From Bacteroidetes bacterium SW_9_63_38 (GTDB lineage: Bacteria > Bacteroidota > Rhodothermia > Rhodothermales > Salinibacteraceae), in the NCBI GenBank assembly GCA_003022435.1, contig PXUA01000004.1:16697-80696 (forward strand): DNA of 64,000 nt, read 5' to 3'. A program made the translations under genes and the position numbers. This document shows positions 17,045-26,308 of the stretch, in pieces. Under the pieces are notes generated by a model. It was not told the origin of the DNA. It did no database searches and saw nothing but the letters and a program-made list of their open reading frames with translations. Positions within the stretch are counted from its first letter, which is position 1; each line of letters starts with the position of its first letter.

Positions 17045-19273
17045 TCAGCCCGACTCGTCGAACGGATTGCCCCACTCGACATCGTCCCACTCGTCGCTCC
17101 CCTTCTCGGGAGGAGGCGCGTCGTCGGACCCCGAGCCGTCGGTCTCCACAAGGGCGGCTTGAATGTCGGCTTCGACGGCATCGCGCACGTCGATGACGTG
17201 CTCCTTGGCCGCCTTCAGGGCGCCCAGCGGCCAGTCGTTGCGGCCCTCGGAATTATCGTCGCGGCCCACGGCGGCGTTCACGCGGCGGTGCAGCCGGCGG
17301 ATGACGACCTCCACGCGGCTCTCCTCGTCGCCCTGTCCCACAGCTTCGGCGAGGTCGGCCTCCTCGGGGAGGTCGAGGCGGCGCAGAATCGTGCCGGCGG
17401 CCCGGCGGACGGCGGTGTTCAGGATTTTTCGGTAGGCGCGGCGCTCGCGGGCCGGGCGGTTGGGTGGGGGCGGGAGGTCCTCATCGCCCAGCGGACGGTT
17501 CCGGCGGGCAATGTCCTGTTTGATCGCATCGGCGTCGGGCACGTCGAGCCCTTGTTCCCGGAGCGCATCGAGGGCCTGCTCCATATCCTGCAGATGCTCC
17601 TCGGCCGCCGACGCGTCCTCCTCGACCGGCAGGTAGGCGTCCACGTCGAACCCCTCAATCGTCTCGCTCGTCACTTCCGCGGAGTCGGTGTTGCCCGTCT
17701 GTGGATCGGGATCGTCGTCCGACGCGCCTGCGGCGGCGTCCGCGTCCTCCCCTCCCGGGGCCGTCAGGTCCGCCTGCACCTGTGCTTCCTCAGTTTCATT
17801 CTTAAAGTATTGCCAGTGCTCCTCCTGATTGAGCCCGGCGTGGGCCACGACGTGCGCGAGGTTGTCGGTGTCGGTGCCATCGGGCAGCGCGCGGAGGGCC
17901 CGGCCGACGAACTGGGTGTAGGGAGCCACCGTGCGGAACGGACGGAAGAGGGCGGCAATCGAGATGTTCTTGTTGTCGTACCCCTCGCCGAGGATGCCGA
18001 CGTGCACCATGGCGTCGAGCCGCCCGGCGTCGTAGTCGCGCAGCCGCTGCTCGCGCTCCTCGGTCGTCATGCCCTCGCTGGCCACGTAGGCGGCGTCCAT
18101 GCCGCGGGCGCGGAAGAGGGCGGCCACCTGCTCGGCGTGCCGGATCGAGCAGGCGGCGCCGATGATCTGGTGGCGCTCGGTGCCGCGCCGCTGCTTGGCC
18201 TGCAGCAGCTGCACACTGCGGTCCACGATGGTCTCGTTGCAGACGTCCGACAGGGCCACCCCCCGCGAGAACCACGTCTCCGTGCGCAGGTCCATGATCT
18301 CCTCGCGGGTGTAGGCCCGCTCCTCGCCCTCCACGGTAAACGTCATCTCCGAGGCCACCGCGTCGACGCGGACGATGTTCTTGACGTAGCCGTTGTCGAT
18401 GGCGTCGGCCAGGCGGTATTTGTAAACCGGCTCGGCGCGAATGGGGCGCTCGTCGCTCCGGAAGGGGGTGGCCGTTAGGTAAATTTTCTTGGCGTCGGGG
18501 AAGGCCCGGTTGATGTTCTGCCACGATTCAGCGGGCGTGTGGTGGGCCTCGTCGACGATGATAAGATCGAAGAAGTCGGACGGAAACAGCGGCAACCAGC
18601 CCTGCATCTGCTGCACGTTTGTGACGATCACGTCGGCGCGGCGGCAGTCCTCCTCGTTGACGCGCCCGCGCTCCAGGGCCACCACGCGGGGTAGGCGGGC
18701 ATCCCGCGGCAGGATGTCGCAGAAGTGGTAGAAGTTATCGGTGCCGCTGAAGGTGCCGTCCGCCAGCCCCTCCTTGATGGTGAGGGTGGGCGCCACGACC
18801 AGGACGCGTCCCTCCGCGAGACCGAACGGGGCGCAGGCGATGACGCCGGATTTGCCGCAGCCGGTGGGCAGCACCACGATGGCGGGCAGGTTCGTGGCGC
18901 CGTCTTCGGCAAAATACGTGCGCAGGGCCTGGACGCTCTCCGCCTGCGGGGTGCGGAGCTGATCGTTGTCGACGATGTCGACATCGGTCTCCTGGAAATA
19001 GCGGCGGACCTCGGCGTCCTGCCGCTCGTGGCGCTGCTTCATCTCGGCGGTGCGGGCGGTGTCGCCGCTCCTCTTGGCCTGATTGCACTCGTGGCAGAGG
19101 GGATCGAGGTTGAACACGGCGTGCTCGCCGCCGTCTGAAAAGGCCTCTCTGTGGTCGAGGTGCTGCTGGAGGGCCTCGCCGTCGATCGTGCGGCCGCACT
19201 CTACACACGTCTTCCCGTCGACGTACTCGACGCGGCGGCGGACGGCCTCGGGAATATGACGACTACGATTCAT
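17045..19273 (-). CDS. HNH endonuclease-SF2 helicase fusion protein
   Basis: A 742-aa protein with two catalytic parts. The N-terminal HNH domain has zinc ligands C23-x2-C26 and C60-x2-C63, a catalytic-position histidine in LDHREAFSDGG (H41) and the supporting Asn (N55, FNLDPLCHEC). The superfamily 2 helicase core follows: Q-motif-like RTPQAESVQAL, Walker A PTGCGKS (136-142), DEAH (241-244), TATPFR (267-272), and motif VI YTQFVGRALR (452-461). The last 280 residues have an acidic linker (490-560) and helical, basic segments (RRAYRKILNTAVRRAAGTIL). This layout resembles type III restriction or defence helicases, but with the nuclease at the N-terminus and no methylase nearby. It starts 14 bp after a DUF433/DUF5615 pair, suggesting one transcript. 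A role in phage or plasmid defence is inference. Confidence 0.9.
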   Translation of the reverse strand: MNRSRHIPEAVRRRVEYVDGKTCVECGRTIDGEALQQHLDHREAFSDGGEHAVFNLDPLCHECNQAKRSGDTARTAEMKQRHERQDAEVRRYFQETDVDIVDNDQLRTPQAESVQALRTYFAEDGATNLPAIVVLPTGCGKSGVIACAPFGLAEGRVLVVAPTLTIKEGLADGTFSGTDNFYHFCDILPRDARLPRVVALERGRVNEEDCRRADVIVTNVQQMQGWLPLFPSDFFDLIIVDEAHHTPAESWQNINRAFPDAKKIYLTATPFRSDERPIRAEPVYKYRLADAIDNGYVKNIVRVDAVASEMTFTVEGEERAYTREEIMDLRTETWFSRGVALSDVCNETIVDRSVQLLQAKQRRGTERHQIIGAACSIRHAEQVAALFRARGMDAAYVASEGMTTEEREQRLRDYDAGRLDAMVHVGILGEGYDNKNISIAALFRPFRTVAPYTQFVGRALRALPDGTDTDNLAHVVAHAGLNQEEHWQYFKNETEEAQVQADLTAPGGEDADAAAGASDDDPDPQTGNTDSAEVTSETIEGFDVDAYLPVEEDASAAEEHLQDMEQALDALREQGLDVPDADAIKQDIARRNRPLGDEDLPPPPNRPARERRAYRKILNTAVRRAAGTILRRLDLPEEADLAEAVGQGDEESRVEVVIRRLHRRVNAAVGRDDNSEGRNDWPLGALKAAKEHVIDVRDAVEADIQAALVETDGSGSDDAPPPEKGSDEWDDVEWGNPFDESG

Positions 19274-19287
19274 GGCAGTGGCCCCGC

Positions 19288-19657
19288 TTATTCTCCGAGT
19301 GGGAGATAGCGAACGCGAGATTGCTCCACATCAATGGAGAGAATGACGCCCTCCCGGCAACTCGCCTTCAAATTGTCGGAGGGCGCGCACAACGAGGTTG
19401 GATCGATCACTGGGGAGAATATCGTCGGTACGCAGTTGAACGACGCTCGGCGTTGCGGCCTGGGTGGAGGCCAGAAGTGCCGAGAAGTCGAGATCGTGAG
19501 TGAACACGACGTATTCCCGCTGCCTCGCCCATCGCATGATCGTTCGATCCGGAGCATCCTGATCCCCAACCGCCGACCAGTGGACGGCGTCAAATCCTCG
19601 CTTCTCAAGAACTGACTCCCAGTCCGGAGGCAGATTCATGTCAATGACGATCCGCAT
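19288..19657 (-). pseudogene. DUF5615 PIN-like toxin, frameshifted at C-terminus
   Basis: PIN-like DUF5615 protein (MRIVIDMNLPPDWESVLEKR ... HWSAVGDQDAPDRTIMRWAR ... VVFTHDLDFSALLAST). These proteins are predicted RNases that form toxin-antitoxin pairs with DUF433 proteins; the acidic residues D6, D39 and the THDLDF pair form the expected pocket. Near 19366 an extra base shifts the frame so that the product ends in ELPGGRHSLH. Removing it restores the family's usual ending (REGVILSIDVEQSRVRYLPL) and a stop at 19288-19290. The active-site part is intact, so the shortened protein (108 aa) could still be active. It starts 12 bp after the DUF433 stop. Confidence 0.82.
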
Positions 19658-19669
19658 TCGCCCGGTCCT

Positions 19670-19900
19670 CTATTCGGTTTCCAGCGCGACTTCGGACTCC
19701 TCGGAGCGCCATGCGGCGTACCGAAGAGCGGCCTGAATATCCGCCGACTCCAGATACGGATATGCGTCCAAGATCTCGTCGGTCGTATGATTCTCAGCAA
19801 TAAGGCCGACAATCGTGCCCACCGTCACGCGCGTGCCCTCGATACAGGGGTTTCCTCCCATCCGGTCCGGATTCGTCGTGATGCGGTCGAGGTGCTTCAT
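19670..19900 (-). CDS. DUF433 antitoxin-like protein
   Basis: A 76-aa DUF433 protein: ITTNPDRMGGNPCIEGTRVT followed by a helix-turn-helix-like segment (LIAENHTTDEILDAYPYLES) and DIQAALRYAAWRSEE. DUF433 members are paired with PIN-like DUF5615 or RelE-type toxins and are thought to neutralise them and autoregulate. It is the first gene of a three-gene minus-strand run: DUF433, DUF5615, HNH-helicase. The ATG at 19898-19900 is the only sensible start. Confidence 0.9.
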   Translation of the reverse strand: MKHLDRITTNPDRMGGNPCIEGTRVTVGTIVGLIAENHTTDEILDAYPYLESADIQAALRYAAWRSEESEVALETE

Positions 19901-20162
19901 GGCGGGGGGACGGTTCGTGTGCGAGACCTGTGATCATTTCATACACGCAATGGGAACGACTGTGCCCACCGTGCAGTGAGCGCCGCGGAATACTCATGCC
20001 TGCCCCGTGTCAGAACCGGTTTGGAAACCGAACGATTGGACGTTTTCGGGCTCGCATGTATCGTGACCGTTGCAAACTTCCTTTGTGCGGGGTCGTGTAG
20101 ACGTCGTCGTTTCACGTTTTAACACTCCTTCGCATAAACGGTATCGTGCTTTCGTGGGTGCC

Positions 20163-21261
20163 ATGTTGCCCGCTCTGCACGATACCGAGCCCATCGAGGG
20201 TTCGCATATGGTCGCTCCGTCCCGCTCCAACGACGAGGTGACAATCGCGGCTTCCATGCCGGCCGCTACGGACTGGGGAGATACGGTCGTGCCGCCCCAT
20301 CCGAGCCCAGTCACGACCCGGCTGTTCCGCCGACGGACCGGCATCGCGCCTCGGCTCCTGTCCTACATCGCCCCGCACTCGTGGGCGCACCGCCCGCTGC
20401 TGTATCTGATGACCTCGAACCTACAGGTCCTCGACCGGGACTTCTGTCACAAGACGTGCTTTGTGGTGGCCCGTGATAACGCGTGCCGGTACTGCTACGG
20501 GAGCCTGGAGGCCTTCCTGCACGTCGCGGGCTACTCCGGGGCCGACCTCGACCGCCTGGAACGAGACCTCTCGCTGGACCGCGATCCCGAACACGAGCAA
20601 GCGGCGTTGCAGTTTGCGGTCCGGCTGTCCCGCGGCCGGGAGCACCATGCGCCCCTGATACAACGTCTGCGAGACGTTGGCTACGATGCCACCGCTCTCC
20701 GGGAGGTGGCGGGGATTACGCTCCTGGTGAGCATTACGAATCGCCTCGCAACGCTGCTGGCTACGCCAATCGACGACGATCTGGGAGCCGTACCGGGCGC
20801 TTGGTACTTTGACTTTCCGTCCGCTCGTCGATTCGGTGCTGGATGTGTGGCAGCCCTTCACCGCCTTTCCGGACCGGCCCCTGTCCGCCGACGCCGCCGA
20901 CGGCCCCTTCGCGGACGGGATTGCTCGCCTGGACGGAACGGGGGCCGGTCGGGTTCTGCAGTCAATTGTCGAGCGCTGGTTGGACACGGGTCGCGTGCTC
21001 CCGCACCGCACAAAGCTCCTCATTCTGGCGGTGGTGGCGTACGGGTTGTCGCAGGAGGCCCTCACGGCGAAGGTTCGCACCCGCCTCGCTGAACAGCACG
21101 GGGGTTCTGCGAACGACTTTGAGGCCGCCGTCAAGCGCGTCCGCAAGCACACGCAGTCCCTCTCCCGCAACAAAACAATTGCCGGCATCGCCGCCATCGG
21201 AATCAGCAACAGCCTCGCCCGGCTCGGGACGCTTGAGGCCCTGGCGCCGACATCTGGGTAG
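20163..21261 (+). pseudogene. AhpD/carboxymuconolactone decarboxylase-like protein, frameshifted
   Basis: Long AhpD-like protein with two related helical domains. The first has LLSYIAPHSWAHRPLLYLMT and the redox-type motif CRYCYGS. The second resembles it (LLILAVVAYGLSQEALTAKV, then ANDFEAAVKRVRKH) but has no CxxC. Family members reduce peroxides or act as small-molecule decarboxylases. The frame breaks near 20808: the first part reads through GAWYFDFPSAR, but the continuing homology (FRPLVDSVLDVWQPFTAFPD) lies one base over. The start is unclear: ATG at 20163 and 20208 are both possible. Without correction the product loses the second domain. Confidence 0.72.
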
Positions 21262-21354
21262 CGCACCGTGGGGAATTAGAAGCGCTTGCGGAGTGCTGCC
21301 TTGTTTGCCTCCTTCCCGAGACGCTGTTCAGTGAAAGAAGATTCTGTCCCCGAA

Positions 21355-21409
21355 TAAGGAAACGCCCGCTCCGGTGCCGGACGCGTCCGACACCGGAGCG
21401 GGCGTGGAT
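21355..21409 (-). terminator. Strong hairpin after the FN3 lipoprotein gene
   Basis: A long inverted repeat (CGCCCGCTCCGGTG at 21363-21376 with CACCGGAGCGGGCG at 21391-21404) has a GC-rich loop. On the minus strand it is followed by GTTTCCTTATT, so it likely terminates the minus-strand lipoprotein transcript. The loop core CCGGACGCGTCCG resembles the palindromes inside the 28.8-kb MITE. Confidence 0.65.
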
Positions 21410-21453
21410 TGGAGACCGACAAACTCAAGGTTCCTTCTGGGCGAACTCATACT

Positions 21454-23014
21454 TTAGAATTTCCAAAGCGCCGATCCCGCTTTCTCCTCCACACTCTTGC
21501 TTGAGGAGCAGTTGAGAATATCGCGGGGATCCGAACTGACTGAGTTGGCCGTAAGCTGATCGCCTCGGCCCTCCTCCGGGGTTACTACCGTGAGTTCGAG
21601 GGTTCCGTTTTTAACATCCAGCACGGCTTTCTGACCTCCATCACCGAAGTCCGCCGTGATGGTATCGCCCTCCACCCCAGGATCGATGTTCGTGATAGCA
21701 CCAGTTCCTGTGAAGCATTCATCCGCGCTTTCAGAACGAGAAATCGTCTCGAATCGATCCGTTTCGATCGAGTAGTAGAAGTCGTCCCGGGATCCGGACG
21801 TATCCGCGCTCGCATCATAGAAACTCACGACTTCCCAATTTCCGGTCCACTCCTCCGTGGTTCCGGAGGCAGGCGTTGCCGAAACGGAGCTTGACGCTTC
21901 GCTCTCGTTGAGCTCTTCGTCCACAGCCGTCACGGCGTGGTGGTAGGTCGTACCATCGGTTGCCGACGAATCGACAAACAAGCTCCTCGAAAGTGGACTG
22001 GAGTTCATCGGGATTCGGGTATCCACATTGTCAATTGGAGAGGTATCCCGGTACACGTAGTACCCGATGGGCTCGGAATCCCCTACGCTGTTCCAGCCGA
22101 GTGACACCGATCCATCTCCAGCATTGCTCGTGAGTCCCGAGGGAGAAGACGGAGCCTCGGTGTCGATCGTGCAGTTGATCTCATCGACCAGGTCGTTTGC
22201 GGTTGTATCCGCCGTAATGTTCGGGAGATTGGTGTCGCCCACCGTTTCGGCCGTCAGGATTCCATCAGAGGTGGTCATTTTGTACGTCGGGGTACGCCCG
22301 TCGTCCCGCTGCGTCGTGATCGTGTTATTGGACGGATCCCGGTTAATAATCGGGTCGGAGAAGGAGTTGCAGCTTCCGTCCTGAGTTCTGAATACGCCAG
22401 TCCATCGCGACTCAGTGATTCGGTACGCCTCTCGATTCGACACTTGCCGATCTCCGAACGACGTGACCACCCAGGTGCCCGTCCAGGCCGGCGAACTGTC
22501 CCCTTCTTCGCTGTCATTACCGTCGGACGGTACATCCCCTCCTTCAACACTTACTTCACCATCCGACGACGACGCAGAGGCCACAAGGCTGCCGTCTTCG
22601 CCGCGAAGCTCAAGCGTGAAGGTCGACGAGGACCCGCCGAGTGAGACAAAGCTCACACTGATTCCTGTTTTCGACCCACCTGCACACTTCGGAGTCCCGG
22701 GACTGATTTTTTCGTCGTGGGAGGCGTTATCTCCGTGCTCGCGCTGGAGAAGCAAGTGCTTCCGTCATTGTTCCCCCCATAGAAGAAGAGAACCGTAACG
22801 ACCCCCCCCCTGCCTTCGAGGCGAGTTTGCTATTTGACTCTTTGACCTCAACTGTGGCTGTCCCCCCGACCTTATTTGCATCAGCGGTCGAATTAACCTC
22901 GTTACCTCCCCCGCTGGCCCCGCCGCTGTCACAGCCGCTAAGTGAAAGGCCGCCTCCGATTACCAAACCGACAAAAAGAGCACCGAATAGTTTTCGTGTA
23001 GAAGCAGTTCTCAT
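21454..23014 (-). pseudogene. FN3-containing surface lipoprotein, disrupted after a poly-G tract
   Basis: The N-terminus is a lipoprotein signal (FVGLVIGGGLSLSGCDSGG). After about 70 codons the frame reaches a run of nine G (22802-22810, C on the plus strand) and then stops at 22727. The rest of the protein continues in another frame from about 22755 to 21454. It contains a WTGTWVVTSFGDRQ domain, a fibronectin type III domain (SSPSGLTSNAGDGSVSLGWN ... YYVYRDTS ... YHHAVTAVDEELNESE) and a second WTGNWEVVSFYDAS domain. No single change in the G tract restores the whole frame, because a TGA sits at the junction; at least two changes are needed. The two W-T-G-x-W domains look like internal duplicates. 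Function unknown, surface-exposed by inference. Confidence 0.75.
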
Positions 23015-23219
23015 CGTGTAAGTTGTAGCTTGTATAGAAGTGACACTTTGGAACGGCCGACTTCGCTAAAGGGGTATATCTTCAGAAGATCAAAGATGTG
23101 GCCGGATTTTAAGACTTTCACCGGCCTGAACCATCAACTTCCCCTTCAAGCAACGACGGGACGAGAACTGCGCGCCTCCTATGCTCCGGATGAGGACAGG
23201 CTGGATCGGCGAACGAGTG

Positions 23220-23432
23220 CTACGAAGCAGCGGGTCGACGCGCCGGGACGGCCCCGGTGTCGTCCAAGGGGGGCGCCGCCTCTTCGTGGAGCAGACGCTG
23301 CCGCTCGGTGCGGAGCACGCGGAGCAGCGACTGCCGCTCCTGCTCGGTAAGATCGCTGTACTGCCCGTCGGACAGGGCGTGGATGGCCTTCTCGTAGTGC
23401 TTCATCGCGCGGGTGCTCGTGGCGGTCGACAT
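23220..23432 (-). CDS. Small hypothetical cytoplasmic protein
   Basis: Short acidic/basic helical protein of 70 aa (MSTATSTRAMKHYEKAIHAL ... YSDLTEQERQSLLRVLRTER). Start chosen at the ATG at 23430-23432; the in-frame sequence further upstream is of low quality. It looks like a real small protein because of the amphipathic helices and the Pro/Ala tail, but I recognise no family. Confidence 0.5.
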   Translation of the reverse strand: MSTATSTRAMKHYEKAIHALSDGQYSDLTEQERQSLLRVLRTERQRLLHEEAAPPLDDTGAVPARRPAAS

Positions 23433-23894
23433 GGACACGGTCGGTCGTTGTGGGTCGGCGGGTGAAGGAGGCTCAGCGGTGAAGGACGCACCGATTTTTT
23501 CTTGACGGCGGAACTCCACCGGAGGAATCAGGGGACATCGTCCGTGGGGCACACTGCTCCGCCCCTTCAACGGTTCTGCATAAACTATGCCGGATTCATA
23601 CGTCCCCCCGTGGGCACGAAGGCATCGGGTCCATCGGTGAGAAAACAGTAGAGTCGGTTCTGTGAATCGCGGAGGCGCTGGTAGGCCTTTTCGAAATTAT
23701 TACCTCCGCGTTGTAAAACCGTTACGGGAACCGGCCGACACGCGAAGAGGCGTCTGGGGGTCCGGCTCCACTCCGCGGGTCCCCGAGTTCCGTGATTGCG
23801 TCCGTTTTCACGGATCGATAAGCACGAGTTTACGGACGGCGGACGCTGGACCTGTATTCTGACTGTGATCGATCGCAGCCGTAGTCCCCGCCGT

Positions 23895-24175
23895 ATGCTC
23901 GTTTCTCTGGACCGCCTACTTGCTCTCATTCAGGCGCACGCGCCCCTCTTCGTCTTCGTCTGGATGGCGCCGGAAAATGCGCTCTTCGTCGCGGCCTTCG
24001 TGGGACTTGGGCCACGGCCTGGGCCGCTACGTCCTGCGGGTCGACGACCTGACCGCGGCGGTACAACAGACCTCCGACGATTGAAAACAGCATCATCCTC
24101 GGCTTCTCCCTCCTCTTCGCGCACGGCACCGACCGGTTCGTGCGCACCGCCTGGCGGACCGCTCGCAACGAGTGA
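23895..24175 (+). pseudogene. Degenerate membrane-protein-like remnant
   Basis: Three pieces that read like one membrane protein lie in three successive frames: LLALIQAHAPLFVFVWMAPENALF (from ATG 23895), GLGRYVLRVDDLTAAVQQTS (to a stop at 24082), and SIILGFSLLFAHGTDRFVRT (to a stop at 24173). Similarity to DedA-type proteins crossed my mind but is not firm. The rest of 23433-24469 holds no supportable gene; a hydrophilic ORF ending at 23585 on the minus strand lacks a start codon. Confidence 0.3.
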
Positions 24176-24469
24176 ACGCCCTCCCCGACGAACACGACGC
24201 CTCCGATTGCTCCCGGAATATCTTAACGTCTGTTGCATTAGATATAAGCTATTTAAATGATTGCACGTGTTGTTTTTTCGGGATGTGATACGTAGCGTTC
24301 GGATGTTGACAAAGATCGGATATGCTCGTCGATTTTTTCCTCGGCATCTTGTGTATCGCCTTTCAAGACGTTTGCGGCGCGTCTGCCCATGTCTGCGTCT
24401 TGATGCCGGCCAGTATCGCTGTTGACTCGCTTCCCCACGCTTCCCCTTCATACCCCGTTCAGAAGTTTC

Positions 24470-26209
24470 ATGGATTGTATCCGCCTCTGGACCGTCGGCC
24501 TGCTGTGCACAGCCCTCGCGATTCTGAGTGGATGCGACGTGCCCACCGGCAACACCGATCCGTCGCTGAATACGGAGACGAATATTAGCGGCCCCCTCGT
24601 GTCCCAAACGTACTCGTTTCTCGGCGGCCCGGAGAGCGAGAACGACGTAATCATAGACACGACGAGCAACGCCGCGAAGGCACTGGGCACGTCCATCGAA
24701 CGGGTGTCCGCCGCCCCAAAAGGCGGCCCCCAAAGCAAGCTCTCCGTGAATCAGGGCTTCTCGGAGGTGCTGGTCGAGAAAAGCGACGATATAGCCACCC
24801 AGGACATTGATGTCGATCTGGATTTTGTCGTCTCGGCGCCAGTGGGAGGGGGGACGGTTAAGGCCAAAGAGAATAACGTGAACGTCCAGGACGGCTCCGA
24901 GAACAACAACTTCGGCGCCATTGATGTCAGTGAAGGCCCCCTCGACCTCGTCGTCGAAAACAACACGGGCACCGAGCTTCAGGACGTCCGGGTCAAACTG
25001 GAAAACGAGGACGACGCCGCGTCCGATTTTGACGGCGAAAACATCCCTGACCTCGCCATTGACGAGGATCTGGGGACCATTGCCGCCGGCGGTACAGGGT
25101 CAGTCTCCGTGACGGCCTGGGAATCCCCAGACCGAGCGATCAAGGAGAAAATCGCGATCACGATTGAGGCGACGGCCTCTTCAGGGTTCCCCCCGGGCAA
25201 TGTGAAGGTCTGCCTTGGCGGCTGCGATACCAGCAGCGAACTGACGGCCCAGACCCTCTACTTCCGGCCGGAGGGGGAAACGCTTTCTCTGGAAGGCACC
25301 GTGGACGTACTGGATCCCGGCCGCGTGGAGTTCGGGTCGGCAAGCTACGTGGATTTAAAGAATCCGCGCATCGACATCGAGGGCCTGGATCTTCGCGGCC
25401 CGCACGCCGAGCCGAAGGCGAAGTTTGAGGCCTTTGAGTTTAGCTATCCGGACGACATCACCTTTGTGACGGGTCCCGAAAAGGGGGAGTCCCTCTCCGT
25501 CGACCTCGTGGCCGATTCCGACTTCGACGGCACGGCGCGATCGTGCCCGTGCAACCCGACCGTGGATCTGGACGAGACCATTCGCTTCGACGGGCTGCAG
25601 GCCAACGAAGACATTGAGTTCGAGGTCGACGCCACACTTGAAGACAATCCCAGTGCCACGGCCATCCTGAGCGTGGGGGACGAAGTGCGGGCCGACGAAG
25701 CCGGCCTCCCGATCGCCGAGACCTTCCGGGTCAACTGGGACCTGACAGATAACTCGAACGACGACGTGACGGTCCGCGACACCCTTGACACCGATTTCTC
25801 TGGACTTGAGGACCTGACGGATCCGGACAACGACGCGACGCTCGACGACGCGACGCTTACGTTCCGGTACACGAACAAGCTTCCGCTCGGAGCGGACCTC
25901 ACCCTGACGGTGGTGGACGAAACCGGAACCGAGATTCGCGCCCTGAGCGATGGGGACGATACAACCCCCATCGAGCTCGATGCCGCCCCGAAGAACAGTG
26001 ATGGAACAGCGGCCGGCCCGTCGGAGGATCAGATTGGAATTTCGCTGGATCGTGCGGCCCTGAGCGAACTGGCCGACGGTCGTCGCCTCCGAGTGAAGCT
26101 GGAGATGCGTCAGGAGCAGGACGGGACAAACGCCCGAATCAAGGCCAAGGACACCCTGGACTTTGGATTGCTCTTCGACGTTAACGGTACCGTCAATACC
26201 GGATCCTGA
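24470..26209 (+). CDS. Large acidic surface lipoprotein
   Basis: A 579-aa protein starting with a lipoprotein signal (LWTVGLLCTALAILSGCDVP). The mature part is very acidic and beta-rich with repeated patterns such as DGSENNNFGAIDVSEGPLDL-VVENNTGTELQDVRVKLENE, suggesting Ig-like or jelly-roll domains. Four cysteines (VCLGGC, CPC) may form disulfides. It ends with a distinct domain containing RDTLDTDFSGLEDLTDPDND. The ATG at 24470 directly precedes the signal. It is followed 99 bp downstream by a DUF5723 outer-membrane barrel, and the pairing suggests a barrel-plus-lipoprotein envelope complex. No enzymatic motif is seen. Confidence 0.8.
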   Translation: MDCIRLWTVGLLCTALAILSGCDVPTGNTDPSLNTETNISGPLVSQTYSFLGGPESENDVIIDTTSNAAKALGTSIERVSAAPKGGPQSKLSVNQGFSEVLVEKSDDIATQDIDVDLDFVVSAPVGGGTVKAKENNVNVQDGSENNNFGAIDVSEGPLDLVVENNTGTELQDVRVKLENEDDAASDFDGENIPDLAIDEDLGTIAAGGTGSVSVTAWESPDRAIKEKIAITIEATASSGFPPGNVKVCLGGCDTSSELTAQTLYFRPEGETLSLEGTVDVLDPGRVEFGSASYVDLKNPRIDIEGLDLRGPHAEPKAKFEAFEFSYPDDITFVTGPEKGESLSVDLVADSDFDGTARSCPCNPTVDLDETIRFDGLQANEDIEFEVDATLEDNPSATAILSVGDEVRADEAGLPIAETFRVNWDLTDNSNDDVTVRDTLDTDFSGLEDLTDPDNDATLDDATLTFRYTNKLPLGADLTLTVVDETGTEIRALSDGDDTTPIELDAAPKNSDGTAAGPSEDQIGISLDRAALSELADGRRLRVKLEMRQEQDGTNARIKAKDTLDFGLLFDVNGTVNTGS

Positions 26210-26308
26210 GGCGGGTTCGTTGAACGGGCCGCCGGAGATTTTTCCGCGCCCCTGCACTGATCTTCGATTTCCCCTCTCGACGATTACTCACATCTGCTCG
26301 CGCTTCCG

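Noticed and set aside
17159-18478. 439-aa plus-strand ORF opposite the HNH-helicase
   Set aside because: Shadow of a GC-rich gene; no domains, and the opposite strand carries all helicase motifs.
23585-23710. Small minus-strand ORF ending near 23585 with peptide-like sequence NNFEKAYQRLRDSQNRLY
   Set aside because: A GGAGGT sits nearby but no ATG, GTG or TTG starts the frame, so I could not support a gene.
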